A stretch of DNA of 64,000 nucleotides from Cercophora sp. LCS_1 (taxonomy: Eukaryota > Ascomycota > Sordariomycetes > Sordariales > Lasiosphaeriaceae): NCBI GenBank assembly GCA_036250225.1, contig JAPZLL010000006.1:496001-560000 (forward strand). Reading direction: 5' to 3'. Shown here in pieces: positions 22,014 to 33,912 of the stretch. Both the position numbers and the translations under genes were made by a program. Every line of letters begins with the position of its first letter. Position 1 is the stretch's first letter. The notes below the pieces were generated by a model that saw only the letters and a list, made by a program, of their open reading frames with translations, searched no databases and had not been told where the DNA came from.

Positions 22014-23297
22014 TCATGCTGTCACCCCCGTGAGCTGAACCGTATAATCAATCCCGGTATTCGTGTCGGCAGCCAACTTGAACGGATCAAACAGGATCAG
22101 CGAGCTGGGCGTGTTGGCAACAACAAGCATGGCCTCCTCCCCGTTCGCCACATTCGCCTGCCCATTACCACCCGGCATATCGACATACCTCACCACGCCG
22201 TTCGACCCCTTGACCACCAGCGTCGCCGTAAACGGTGAACTCGACGTCACACTCGCCGAAACATTCCCCGTCCCCTTGAGCGGGATGATATTCGCCCCCA
22301 TGTACCTCGGCCTCCGTCCGCTCTTCACCCTGTACTTTCCATTGCCCTGCGAATCCACATTCGCATAGTTGATGCTCGCCCTCTGGCTGTTGAACAGCGC
22401 CTGCGCCTTTGGATGCCCAATATCCACAAACGCCATGCGCGCCCAATACCGTCCCACCACCGCCTGGATCTTTGTCGCGGGCGCGACCAGCCGTTCGAGC
22501 ACATGAAGCGGCGTCTCGTTGCTATTCCGATTATACCGTGTCCACACGGCCGGAAAAATCCCCGTGCCCAAGCCCGTCGTGTTATCGGGGTTATTGAACA
22601 GATACGCCAAAAACGGCCAGGCCTGGTAATAATTCCCCGTGTTCTGGCTTCCATCCACAATCACCTGGTACGAATCCCCAATCGTTTTCTTGAGGTCGAT
22701 AATGGTCGCCCCTTCCTTCTGGTTGTATTTGTTTCGCGCCTTGGCGCAGTGCGTCGAGGTGAGATACGTATCGGCAACAAAGTTCGCTACCGTCTCCCAC
22801 CACGCGCCCGTCCGCACCTGGTCGATCCACCAACCTGCCGCGTACGTTAGGGCGTGGCCAAACTCGTGCACCACGACGCCGGGCTCGGTCATGTAGGTTT
22901 TGACCACGTTGAGCCAGGCGAGACCGAGGTTCAGGTCGAGCGGCGTGTTGGCTGCTGCGCCTTGGAGTGTTTCGACTTGGTACACGTTGAGCTTGTTCCA
23001 CGGGCCGGCGTTGTCGTTGTCTTGTTGCTTGTAGCTGAGGCCGGGGCTGCGCCAGCCGAGGTCGTCGACGAAACAGGTGTAGGCTGCTTCGAGCATGGCG
23101 ATGGCGCCGTCGGCCACGGCGTCGGATGTTGCGCTGTAGATGCGGAAGTGGGGGGAGTCTTTGTATTTGGTGCCGCCTGGTCCGACGCGCGGGTTGGCGG
23201 CGAAATCAGCGGGTGGTGCGCGAGCGACAAGAGGCGATGGGTGAGATGCGGTTTGCGATGCCAGCGCCGCGAGGGCGAGGCCCGTGAGGGTCTTCAT
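22014..23297 (-). CDS. Secreted protein with HExxH zinc-protease motif (DUF6055-like)
   Basis: A single exon encodes about 427 residues. The ATG at 23297 gives MKTLTGLALAALASQTASHP, a typical signal peptide; the frame extends 12 codons upstream without a better start. The catalytic-looking motif is VVVHEFGHALTY (HExxH) at about residue 150, with a nearby WWETVANF glutamate that could be a third zinc ligand. The C-terminal 100 residues read as a beta-rich domain (ATLVVKGSNGVVRYVDMPG). The layout matches the family I know as DUF6055, a fungal and bacterial group of putative secreted metallopeptidases. Cysteines are few. Substrate is unknown; secreted into the medium or cell wall by inference. 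Confidence 0.75.
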   Translation of the reverse strand: MKTLTGLALAALASQTASHPSPLVARAPPADFAANPRVGPGGTKYKDSPHFRIYSATSDAVADGAIAMLEAAYTCFVDDLGWRSPGLSYKQQDNDNAGPWNKLNVYQVETLQGAAANTPLDLNLGLAWLNVVKTYMTEPGVVVHEFGHALTYAAGWWIDQVRTGAWWETVANFVADTYLTSTHCAKARNKYNQKEGATIIDLKKTIGDSYQVIVDGSQNTGNYYQAWPFLAYLFNNPDNTTGLGTGIFPAVWTRYNRNSNETPLHVLERLVAPATKIQAVVGRYWARMAFVDIGHPKAQALFNSQRASINYANVDSQGNGKYRVKSGRRPRYMGANIIPLKGTGNVSASVTSSSPFTATLVVKGSNGVVRYVDMPGGNGQANVANGEEAMLVVANTPSSLILFDPFKLAADTNTGIDYTVQLTGVTA

Positions 23298-24166
23298 GGT
23301 CAACGACGAGGTCGAACTGCCTGATAAAGTCAAACATGATTCTGCAGTGGTCGTTTACTTGTATACAATTTTTGCGTTTTCCTGGGGAAGGGTTGCTAAT
23401 TTTCCTATTCGTGGTTTTTCCCGGTGGTAAAATGAGGGGTGCAATACCGCCGCTTGATATTGCATTCATTCGCGACGACCGTCTGGTTTGGGGTGCGGAG
23501 GCTGCGGGTATTCTCAGACTAGGGGATACCAAGCCGGTATTGTGCACTCGGGGCCGTGGCGGGTGGTAACATGACCAGGTACCGATCAGGGACACAAGGT
23601 GTGTGGTTGGCACGATGCTTCCATATCGCCGGCTGTCGTCCGCCGAATGAAACATCGGGCCCGAAAACATAAACCGAGGTCGCACGTGCCGGAGGGAGAG
23701 CTGTCCGGGAGGGCCTCGTTACCTCCTTCCCTGGGCAGACAAGTAGTTGGCCAAATGAACAACACGCACGAAAACGCCCAAGGGATATTCAGGCTCTGTG
23801 CATTGCGTCTTTTGCATGCGAAAATGGGCGGAAGGCTTTCGCTGCCTCTCACTTTGCCTTGCACTGTTTGAGTCTTCCGCTCGATACACGATAAAGTTAG
23901 CGTCAGACTTTTGAGGTCACATATCCCTTGACGGTATCTGATGAAAACATCACATTGAGATGGTTTCATCGACAGACGTGATCTGAGCTACCCACTATTA
24001 TTACACAATAATATACTATTAGGGAAGGACCGGCCATTCCCACCTCCGACCCATCTTTGCACGTCGTCATTACAACATACCTGGTTAACCTACAAATCCG
24101 GCCGCTGCCAATACCCCATACCCATCTGTCTGCCTACCATAAGATGGGTCCCACCACTACTTAGAG
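23298..24166. other. Intergenic region
   Basis: No gene is supported. The stretch 23990-24020 is locally AT-rich (ttattacacaataatatact). It separates the secreted protein start from the 3' end of the dynamin-like pseudogene. Confidence 0.5.
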
Positions 24167-25752
24167 TTAATTACGGTCTTTTTGAGAGTGGCCACCGCCT
24201 TCTGAGCTTCTGGCAGCGCTGGATTTGGGATTGGTAATTGGGAAACCAAAAAAACCAGCCCCAGTTGAGGGTGTCTGATTCCCGAAAAGACGCCCGGTGC
24301 CGCTATCGCTTGAGACCGTGGGGGCGGTAGAAGAGCTGCCGAAAATATTTGTCTTCGGCGCGCCAAAACCAGCCGAGAATGACGGAGTGCCACCGAAGGG
24401 GGTTTGACTGGTCGAGGCGAAGAACCCCGTATTTTGGGTCATTGGCACCGAGGAAGTCTTTGCTCCGGATAGTCTGCTGCCCCCGGATGAATCCTTGCTC
24501 GCCGGGACTGGGGTTTGAGTGCTCTCTACAGCTCTGTTGGACACTGCGGCGGAAACTGTCGTGATCTGAGTAGGCTCTGATTTGATGGAGCGCCAGCTCG
24601 ATATGGCCGACGACAAGTCTGAGAGAATGTTAGCGACCGCTCTTTGTTCCGATAGCCCAGATTGATTGCAAGCTCTTACCAACGAATCGTCTGGGCACAT
24701 GCTCCCGGAGAAGAGCCAAAACCTTCTTCAATTTCTGCAATTTGGCCTGCTGCTCATCTCTCTCTCGCGCCACTTGTCTCGGTTCAGTGGCAATCTGCCT
24801 GACCATGCCGTCCGTCATCTCGTGAACTTTGTCTGGAATGAATATCTCCGGAAGGCCGGAAACCAGGCAATTCTCAATTGCGAGAGTGGCAACATTGTTC
24901 GCAAACATTTTGAGCGACATCTGGGGTCAGACGATTGTCCATTTGCCGAGTTGCGGCTGCGCTAAAGTCGATACACTGAAAAGGTTGCGGGTCGTAACCA
25001 GCTTTGTGGTGATGGAGGAGCTCCCGCACCTTGTCGTGCAGCTGAGCAGCCTTCCCGTCGAGGTATGAATCAACGAAATTCCGAAGGACAGTGTCGACGA
25101 TGCCAGAATTTGGTCCAGCAACATGATGCTACGACCAAGATGATGCTGACCTTCATACCCATGTACGATTCTGCTACATGTTTGGCAGCTGAAACCTCGC
25201 TGGTGAAGTTCATAGCATTTTGGGCTACTGATGTGTTAGCAAATGGCTTGGGGCGCCAGTATTGTCCTGACAGGACAAAATAGTCTTACGATGATGACGG
25301 AACCCAGGAAGATCCACCAGTGCCAAGGCCCGCGGCGCCTCTGGGCCAGATATGATCGCCTCAAACACATTCCCGGTCCAGCGGCTGAGATTGGTTTGCT
25401 GCGATAGGCTGATGATTGCCTGGGAGAGATCCATGTCCTCGAAGCTGAGACTGCTGAACTCACTGGCATCGGTGCCTCGGACTTTGGCGTCGAACGCTCG
25501 AGTAGGGCCGCTGCGGAGGATGACTTTCGTCGGGAACGGGGTAGGATCTCCGTCCATAACGGGGAAGGGAAGGTGCGAGACTGCCTTCAGAACCGAGCTC
25601 TTCCCTGCGGACTGGTTGCCCACGACAATGAGTTGGGGGGGTTCGACAATTTTCCCAAGACCAAGGGCTCGCAGCTGGTCGATTGCGCCCAGGATTGCTT
25701 TCGGCTCTGCCATGAGCTCTTGCAGAGCGGTGAAGTCGTACTTCGCGGTCAT
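24167..25752 (-). pseudogene. Dynamin-like GTPase pseudogene with internal deletion and FG-rich tail
   Basis: The 5' exon (25752-25290) encodes a dynamin GTPase start with P-loop GNQSAGKSS and G3 motif DLPGF. A 65-nt intron leads to a second exon (from 25224) reading NAMNFTSEV to MKVSIILVVAS, the strand before the G4 motif. There the family match ends at about 25125 and resumes, in another frame, at VDTVLRNFVDSYL from about 25105, which belongs to the stalk. The G4 motif and a large part of the stalk, roughly 300 residues, are missing. Downstream, FANNVATLAIENCLVSGLPE and EMTDGMVRQI match the dynamin C-terminal stalk/GED region. A 61-nt intron (24679-24619) precedes a final exon rich in Phe-Gly (PFGG, GFGAPK, NIFGSS, RLFGNQ, GFFGF). 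GTPase activity is not expected. Confidence 0.8.
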
Positions 25753-26281
25753 TTTGTCGCATCCGTCGACGCGCCGTCGAGAGCGCTACTGTTAGTTGAT
25801 TGGTACAGAAGCTGCATGCAAGAGGTCTGCAATTTTGTGTGGGGAGGGAGAGAAGGATTAGAAGTGGAGGAGAAGAAAAGACGAGGAGAAGAGAGCGTGG
25901 ACGGCGAGGGCTGGAGAAAAGAGCTTGGTCCACCTCAGGATGGGATCGAAGACGCGCACCTTCCTGACGATTCAACTCCGTTGGCGTGCAAGTCCTTGAT
26001 CAATTAAACGGCACATACAAAACGACCAAAGGGAGATACATCCACCGAAGAGGAATATATCCAAGACGCCAATGCATTGCTCAGTATTTAAATGACGTAA
26101 GATGTAATCCAGAAGGCATCAGGCGTCAGGGGTCAACTTCAGTCCTCGACGACTTCATTCATCATGCCAGATGTACACTCAAATATAAACGACTCCATTC
26201 ATACGATGCGCTCAACATGTATCCGTCCGAACAAACGCCGTTCATGCCCCCAACAAGCCGCTCATGCAATCAATCCTCGTA
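25753..26281. other. Intergenic region
   Basis: Gap between the dynamin-like pseudogene start and the 3' end of CTF18. No gene is supported. Part must serve as the CTF18 terminator. Confidence 0.5.
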
Positions 26282-29200
26282 CTAAAAGCCCCTCAAAAAC
26301 TCCTCCAACGAGATCGGCTTCCTCACAGCATTATTCAACCCTTCATGATACGTCACCCAAATCTTGTGTCCCTCAGCCTCCTCCTTTCTCTTCTTCGCAT
26401 TCCCATCCACCTCACCCAACACGGTGCTCTCGACGATAACCCTCCCGAAGAAGTCCTTCTTCACACTCCCCATATCCACCTCAGCCTCGTTCTGCTTTCC
26501 TCCCTTCCTCCTATTCTCCTTATCCTCAAACATGGCTGGATCAACAACGCCACCGCCGGCCTTCAGCCTTGCTTGCCTTGCCGCGTTTTCACGCTGTATT
26601 ATCGTCCGCTGCAGCTCCTGCTCAAGGACTTGCCTAACTGCATACCTCGTCGGGGCTTGTGTGGCAAGGAATAAAGCACCGGCCGTTTCGTACGTCGATA
26701 ATGCATCGACATCCCTGTTCCTGTCAGCGGTTGTTTGCGATTTGAACATTAGACGAACTTACGGTTCCATGCGGTAAACCCACTGTGGCCTAGCCGTCGG
26801 GCCAGCCGTCGGGTCTTCGATCCGTCCCTTGTGCAAATCAATTCCAACCTCAGCGAGGACCGCCGCGGCGCGACGGACCATGGCCTTTTCACCTTCCCGA
26901 CGAACACTCGCTATGGCGCCTGATTTATCGCTGCCTCCCACAAGGACAGGTTTTACGTCTGGTGAGACGAGGCGGACAAGCCATGGCATGAAGTCGGTTG
27001 CGAGATCCTCTGGACTTCGGAATGCCCGGGTCAGGTGGGGAGGAAGCTGGGAGTGGATGCCCTGCAAGGCAGCTCGATTGACCTTTTGGGCCTCGCGAGC
27101 TTCAAAGTCAGCTCGAGGGCCGGTGAATGGGAGTGGAGGCGCGGCAGGGGCGTCGGCTTCGCCCCATTTGGTGTCGTAGCCTTGTGGTTGGTACCGTCTT
27201 GGAGAGGCAAACAGGTGGTGACATGCAAGGATGGGCTGACTGATGTAGGGCGCGAGCTCCCAGGCCTGGCTACCAAAGAGGCGAGCACTGCAGGTGTCGT
27301 GAAAGTGCATCCACTCGCAGGCAATGTTCGGCTTTGTGAGGAATGAGTCGTCGTTGTACTCCCGGCTAGGATACTCGGCAAAGATCTCGGTCATCACGCG
27401 GTCGGTCTCACCGCTGGTCTCGATCATCTCTGTGAGGCGAGCCATGGCGTATTTCTTTTGTTGCTCTTGGAAGCCGAGCTGGGCCTGTGGTTGTTCATGC
27501 CGGGTCTTCTTCGAGAGGGTGGTTGTCAGGGTTTGCTTGGGGAAGCCAGCGCCCTCTTGGAAGATGCGGTTGACGATCTCCTTGACGCTGCCTCGGCCGA
27601 GACCTCGAGCTCCGCCGCCTCCATGGGTTAGGTCTTGCAGGACGTGTCTGTCTACCCATTGCCGCGTCAGGCAGGGCGTTGCATCGGGAGAGGTTGCTCG
27701 AAGCCGACCAGCCACCCATTCTCCAACAACCATGACACCACGTAGATCGCCCTCAGCGTTGCTCTCGAGTCCTTTTCTGGCGTCAAGGCTGCTCGTCATG
27801 CCCCATGCAGCCTCGCAAAGCTTACGGGCGGCATCCTTTTCGCATGGGATGCCCTCCTTCTCAAACACAGCCTTGAGCCGAGTGACCACCGCCTCCACGG
27901 TTGGCTTTCCGACGTGGATGATCTCTGCATGACCAGATTGTCGGAGAGGACGGAGTGAGGGGTGATAGACATCGTTGCAGATGAGGATCAGAGGTCTCAT
28001 CTGTCGAAAGTCATCCGTCTTCTTTTTCTTGCGGCCAGCCCCTGAAGATTGTCCACCGCCTGCCGAGTTCTTCTGATCTAGCAACACCAGGTCGATCAAG
28101 GCCTTGACAAAGCCACCTTCTCCCGAACCGCCAGACCCACCGACGACACCATCAACTTCATCAACCACAACACACACGGGGCGGGCAACCCTTGGTTGTT
28201 TCCCCGTCTGGGCCTTCTTGTTCTCGACGGTCTTTACTGTCTCGGTGCCCAAACTTGTCCGAATGCGGCCCTTGACAACATCTTTGCTGCGGTCATCGCT
28301 AGCATTGATCTCCATCACTTCATAACCAGCTTGTCTCGCACAGACATGAGCAAGTGTCGTCTTACCCAGACCAGGGGGCCCAGTAAGCATGAGGATCTTG
28401 CGATGCGGCTTCTCCTCCTCTGGCTGCTGACCCTGGCGGCGCGCCGGCTTGTTCTTTGCCGCGTGCGGGAACACTATCGGATCCCACTTCTTCAACCACC
28501 GAAGAACCTGCCGGTTAGTCAAGTCATCGCCGACAAGATCCATAAAGTTCCGAGCCCGGTACTTCTCCGTCCACAGCAGCGTTTTCTTATGTTTCTTCGG
28601 GGGCGCTTCTACCGACTCGACGGGTTTGTCTGGGTTGGCAGGGGGTGTGATGGGAGCGTCAGCAGCTTGTTTCCGCGCCTCGGCGATTTCCTTGGTGGCC
28701 GAGTCGATCAGCTCGTGGATGTCGATGCCGTAGAACTCCTTTTTTGCGCGCCCTTCCTTCACTTTTGATCTTGCAGCTACCATTGTCTCGTACGATACCG
28801 TAGCCGTCGGCTTCCGTTCGCGGATCGGGACCGACTTGCCGGCGCAAGTCGACATGTGGTAAGCGGGCGTGGATTCGAGGAAGTCATGGCGGGCGAACGA
28901 GGAAAAGGTAGAAGTCTGAGTCCCGAATAGGCGATCAAGACATTCAGCTTCACCGCTTGCTTCATTTGTCGGGGCCGCGGCTCGAGCTCCAAAGAGGCGC
29001 TCATAGCGCTCTGCTTCTTCGTCGGATTCGTTTGGCTGCGTCTCGGGGGGTGTCGTGATGGATTCCTGGATGCTCTCGAGGGGCTGTTGGGGTATCTGAG
29101 CGTCTTGTGTATCCTGGGTGTCTTTCTCTACCATTCTCCGCTTCGGAGAGGGGGTCTTGGTAGCCTCATCGTCGTCAGAGTCGTCGGAGTCTACGAACCC

Positions 29201-29308
29201 GCCAAAAACGCGTGGTTTGGTCGGCTTCGGGTTGTCGGCTGGTCTCTGTCGCTTTGCATTGGGAGACGAAGAGCTGGCTGGGAAGGCAATTGGAGACGAG
29301 GGCAACAT
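26282..29308 (-). CDS. ctf18: CTF18, large subunit of the alternative clamp loader
   Basis: Ctf18 replaces Rfc1 in the RFC complex that loads PCNA during replication and supports sister chromatid cohesion, with Dcc1 and Ctf8. Two exons, 29308-26763 and 26720-26282, give about 994 residues; the intron is only 42 nt. The N-terminus is acidic and disordered. RFC box WTEKYRARNFMDLVGDD is near residue 246, Walker A GPPGLGKTT near 310, and Walker B VVVDEVDG near 380. The C-terminus (KDFFGRVI, then WVTYHEGLNNAVRKPI and EEFLRGF) is the conserved Ctf18 tail, which docks Ctf8-Dcc1 in yeast. The frame stays open upstream; I chose the ATG giving MLPSSPIAFP, and an alternative ATG at 29344 would add 12 residues. 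Confidence 0.95.
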
Positions 29309-31748
29309 CTCGACCTGTCTGTATGTATCGACCTCGAATATCATGACAGAAGCATGACACGAAGGAATGGTGGTGTTTACGAACGACAAGTGCAACAGGA
29401 CGCCAAAAGTAGAGTGGGGAGTTGGGACGCGTCGCAGCCCACTCAACGCGTCCCGCACACTCAATTGGCGTCATGGCCAGTGCGCACCCTAACCCTGCTT
29501 CAGGACCAGCAACCATGACAGGCGATGCCTCCAATCCATCTCCGCAAGAAAAATAGAGGAAAAGCCAAATAAAATCCTTCATTAACTTCTCTCAAATGGT
29601 ATAAGCCATCTAACCTGTTCCGTACCCTGCATTTTGTAGAAGCCTGACCCTCACATCACTCCTCCGGGGCTGCGGACCCAAGTCTTGGCAGGGGCTTTGT
29701 TTTGTTGCCACCAAAAAGACTGGACTAACGTAAACGGCATAATAAATTTATCGGTCTCAAATGCTATGCCACTGCTGCGAAAGGGAAAAATTCTGATAGG
29801 GTTGAGATGGGTTGGAGTCACGATACAACCATGTGCGGTGAGAAAAGACATATAGGTGTGTGCGTGTAGATGTGTGCAGATGTCAAGAATCACAAAAGCA
29901 CAGTGCTCGTGGGCTGGGGTGAATCCCAAACCGCGTTCCTTGTTTTTGCCCCTAAGTTTGCTGCCACGCTGCGTTGTCACGATGAGCCAGTAAAGAATCT
30001 GGAAAGTAATGCAGGCGTCGGCATGCGTCGGTATGTGCTTCATGAAGTGACACCCTTGAGAAGTGTTAAGCATCCGATAATGTGACAGGACGTACCCGCC
30101 TCTTCTGTTGTCCCGCTGGCCGCCCGCGTGACCAAACAACAATTTGAAACCGTCGGTGTTGAATCTGAACAACTGAAGTCTACCTCAACTTTTGAGCCAA
30201 AGTGCTAATAGAGAATCTTGGTCTCTAGAACGTATTATTCTCGAGTCTACCCAAGTACCTCAACGAACGAAGACTTATCAACAAGTTTCAAGCCTTGTCC
30301 AAAGTGAAACAACACGTCCGACTCCGCCCAAGAAACTGCCTGGCGGTGCACTGCTTCGCTCTGTGGCTCGACCCTGACTGCTGTGGTTTGAGGAGTTAGG
30401 CGTAGATAGATAAAACACGATCTTGAAAGTGCAGAAAGGAACCTTGGTGACTCCTTTGCTTTGACGATTCTTTGTGTGCAAATTTTCAACCCAACGGTGG
30501 TGGTGTGATGCTTCTCTTTGGGACGCATCCCATAACCACCAAGGTTGGGACTGTAAGGTGTTCATGTTATGGCTCAAAACAAGCACGAGACGGCACAATC
30601 TTGTGGCAAAAGTGCTTTGATGACTCCTTCTCTACCCTCAAGGTCCCCTCCTTGGCATTTTATCCAAGGGTTCCCTTCTTATGAGACAATTGGTTGCGCA
30701 ATTCATTTTGTCCCACGTTGGTGATCGATCGATCGCCAGTTTCCTTCTATCTGCTGTTCATCGTGCAAATTATTTCCCAAGCGGCAGAACGATAGATTTG
30801 GATGCTTTTATATCCGTGGGCCCTGCTAAATGATAGCCCGTACAGACATAACTATCTCCCTTTCCACCGTTCCTTCACAGCGCCGTTCTTTTCCCCTATG
30901 TCGTTAAAATAGGCTAGTTTTCCGATCGTTCGATATTAAACCAGGCGGTTTTTAGACTCCGTCTGAACGATTTCTGCCCTCCCCGCCCGCCGAGATTCCG
31001 CTGCCTGGCCTGCCTGGCCTGTCTATTCAGTCCAGGACCAAGTCATGGAATTGAGCCGTTTCTGGAGATTTGCTCGTTGGCCAGAACCTCGCTCCCTGAG
31101 TCAACCCTCGCCGACATGCCGCCACCACTAGGTACCTTACTTTAGGCTTGTTTTCAAACTTTGCATGAACCGTTTGCCGAGCTGCCAGCGCTGAAGCCGG
31201 GAACGCTCACTTGTGTGCTACCCACGGGATCAAGACCAGACAAACCATGGCCGTCTTTGTTTCAAGTTAGTCACCTACTCTGCTGACGATATCACAAGGC
31301 GAATGTTTGCAGCATCTCAACCCTCAGCTTCGCCGTGTAACAACACTTGTTCTCAAAGCGCTCATCCCAACGAGAATATGCAGATTCTTCGACAGTTTCA
31401 GCGACGCAGAATGGCCACCAGGGAACACACTCGTCTCGATTCCAGTTTCATTTTCTCACAACTTTCTATCTCTGTTGCTTTCGTTTCACCCTCCAGTGAG
31501 TATAAGGTAGGTATGCCCGCTCCCCCGGGGAGAGTCGAGTCTGCATTCTCTTTAGCAAGCATCCAGCGTCTTCACAACTCGATAGAAATCACAACCCAAC
31601 CTAATCAACAACTTTGATAACCGAAGCAATTAGAAGCAGCCAACATCACAAACAAAGACCACACACACCCAACTCAGCTGGCGACTATCTCACACACTAC
31701 GAGCGTCCCCCAACCCAACCAGCCAAACTCTGTGACTTGGTTGTCCCC
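29309..31748. other. Intergenic region, 2.4 kb
   Basis: Shared upstream region of CTF18 (-) and the unassigned gene at 31814 (+). No coding sequence is supported. Small features include gatcgatcgatcg near 30724. Much of 30.1-31.6 kb resembles non-coding DNA on both strands. Confidence 0.5.

Positions 31749-31789
<41 letters not shown>
31749..31789 (+). repeat. (TCA)n microsatellite, about 13 units
   Basis: A perfect trinucleotide array of about 40 nt lies 25 nt upstream of the start codon of the gene at 31814, so probably in its 5' untranslated region. In another frame it would encode a run of histidines, which is an artefact. Confidence 0.9.
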
Positions 31790-31813
31790 GGCGCTCCAAC
31801 TCTCGACCTGGAA

Positions 31814-33389
31814 ATGTCCACCGATTTCGATTTCAACTTTATGAATCTCGACGAACATGCGCAGGCCAGCCCCAGGAACCACCTCAATGCTCGTCTCTCT
31901 CAAAAGACCAAAGGCAAGCAACCATGCGCAAGACCAAGCCCACCAACCAGGAAGGGCGCAGCAAAGGCACGACACGCCGCGGCTGCCGGTGCCATGGACG
32001 CAGGCATCATCAAGCGCAAAAACGGCAAAGTGATCAAGTCGCGCGAGAAAAAGGCCCTGATCGAGATCACCGCCAACATGACGGAGGAAGAGAAAAGACA
32101 AGCCAGGGAGGAAAACATCCGCCTCCGCAACGGCGAGTCGGCAGCCAAGTCGCGCTTCCGCAAGCTCCTGACCCTCGTCGAGCGCGACACCAGCGCCACC
32201 AAGCTGGGCCGCAACAGCGCGCTCCTCGAAGAGCTGCTCCAACGATGCGAAGCCCTCGTCGTCGGCACAGCCACGGAGACAGACTGGAAAGCGACACGCG
32301 GTCAAGTCCTACAGAGATATGGATTCCCGTCAGACGCCAAGTTGGTACTATGTCCTTTCCTTCTTCCTTTGCCATCAACTCTGCCCCCCCCCCCCCCCCA
32401 TCCCTCTCTGACGTTTGTTTTTTTCAAAGAACGAAATCCTCTACCGCCGCGACACCCAGATCCTCCCCCTCCTCGCCGACCCCATCGAAACCCGCAACGA
32501 GCTCGGCGTGCACCTGGCCCAAGGCAAGCTCCAAGACGTTTTCGGCCTCGACTTTGCCGAGCTCATCTCCCGTGTCATCGGCATCCCCGTTGGCGACCGC
32601 GCGTCGTTCGACCACAGGGCGGCCCAGGACCGTTTGCTGGACGACATGCGCGCCCTCGCCAAGGCCCAGGCCGACGCCACCGCTGCGCTGGGAGCGATCC
32701 GGAAAAAGGACGAGGCGCAGCAGAAGAAGTTGCGGAGCGTGGAGGAGTCGTTGCCGCATATCCGGCATACGGCGGACAAGTATGGGCTTGGGGATGTTTT
32801 TGAGAGGCTGTTTCCTTCTGTTGTTGGGAGGGTCGTTGAGGGGGTCGGGGTGCTAGGTGTTGAGTCGGCGGCTGGTGCCTCGGGGCTCACGTCGTCGATG
32901 GGCGTGTCGGTGGCGTCCGGTTCGCCGCCGACGGGTTATCGGGTGGCTGAGGACGGGATTGCTGGCGGCTTGGGGTACGGGGCTTTGCCTGGAGCCCTGG
33001 AGAATTTGGATCCCCCGCTTTTTGCGTGGGAGCCTGTTGTTGCCGGTGTTGATGGGCTGCCCGAGCCTGATTTGGACACGGGTGGTTTTCTCTCCCTCGG
33101 TGGCGTCGACGGGGCGCCCATGGCCGGCATGGACACGAGCGGACTTCCCTCCTTCGATGGTACCGATGGGGTGCCGATGGCCGGCATGGACGTGAGCGGG
33201 CTGCCTGCGCTGGGCGGTACCGACGCAGGTGCGTTTTGGGACCAGGGACTCATTGACCCGATATTGGCGGGTGATTTTGGGACCTGGATTGGGGGCCAGG
33301 ACTGGGAGGTTGATCGGTACATGGATCAGTTCTCGGTTGGCCGTCCTCAGGGGGCATTTGATCAGAAGGGTGGGGATGAGGCCGAGTAG
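31814..33389 (+). CDS. Unassigned protein with basic N-terminus and Gly/Asp-rich tail repeats
   Basis: Two exons, 31814-32344 and 32430-33389, encode about 496 residues. The 85-nt intron uses GTACTA and CAAAG and contains a run of 16 Cs (32384-32399). The N-terminal third is strongly basic (GIIKRKNGKVIKSREKK, EEEKRQAREENIRLRNGESA) and could bind nucleic acid; the NGESAAKSRFRKL stretch faintly recalls a bZIP basic region with no clear leucine zipper behind it. The central part is helical. The C-terminus has an imperfect repeat around PMAGMDTSGLPSFDGTDG, acidic and Gly-rich, which could act as an activation domain. I recognise no family. A transcription-factor role is speculation. Confidence 0.75.
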
Positions 33390-33912
33390 GTGATGGTGTT
33401 TTGGGTTGCGTTGTTTTGCTTTGCCTTGCTCTGGTTGGAGTTTGGAGTTTGAAGATTGGAGCTCGTATTTAAAGCATGGGGTTTGCGTTTGTATTGACGT
33501 TGATACCTAGTTCACCATGGCTTTTGTAGCTCAGGGGCGTTGTTTTTTTTTTCGAGTTTGTGTTGACATGGAAGTTGGCTTTGATACCCAAGTTGCGATG
33601 ATCTTTGATGATCATCATCACCCTTAGCTTCTAATGGATATAAAAACTGAATGATGAATTTGATTGACCGAGATTTAGGTTGAGAAGCCTTGCTTTCTGA
33701 TTAAATTCCACGGCCCGTTCTCAATCCGGTCCGTCAAAGCTAGGTTGGGATGGAATTGGGGAAATTTGCGTTTGCTGGCGTTTATGTTCCTGACAATTAG
33801 GATATCGACAGTTATGGTGTGTGACGTTGACCTAATCGTGCAGAATATCGGACCGCTGGTGCATTCAATATTGACGTATGAGTCATTGAGTTTCTTCTCA
33901 TGCGTAAGATAT
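33390..33912. other. Intergenic region
   Basis: Three-prime flanks of converging genes. No gene is supported; the DNA is more AT-rich than its neighbours. A tgatgatcatcatca dyad lies near 33606. Confidence 0.5.

Noticed and set aside
31732..32856. Plus-strand frame of 374 codons with a polyhistidine run
   Set aside because: It reads the TCA microsatellite and the real gene out of phase; the gene at 31814 in another frame has coherent exon structure.
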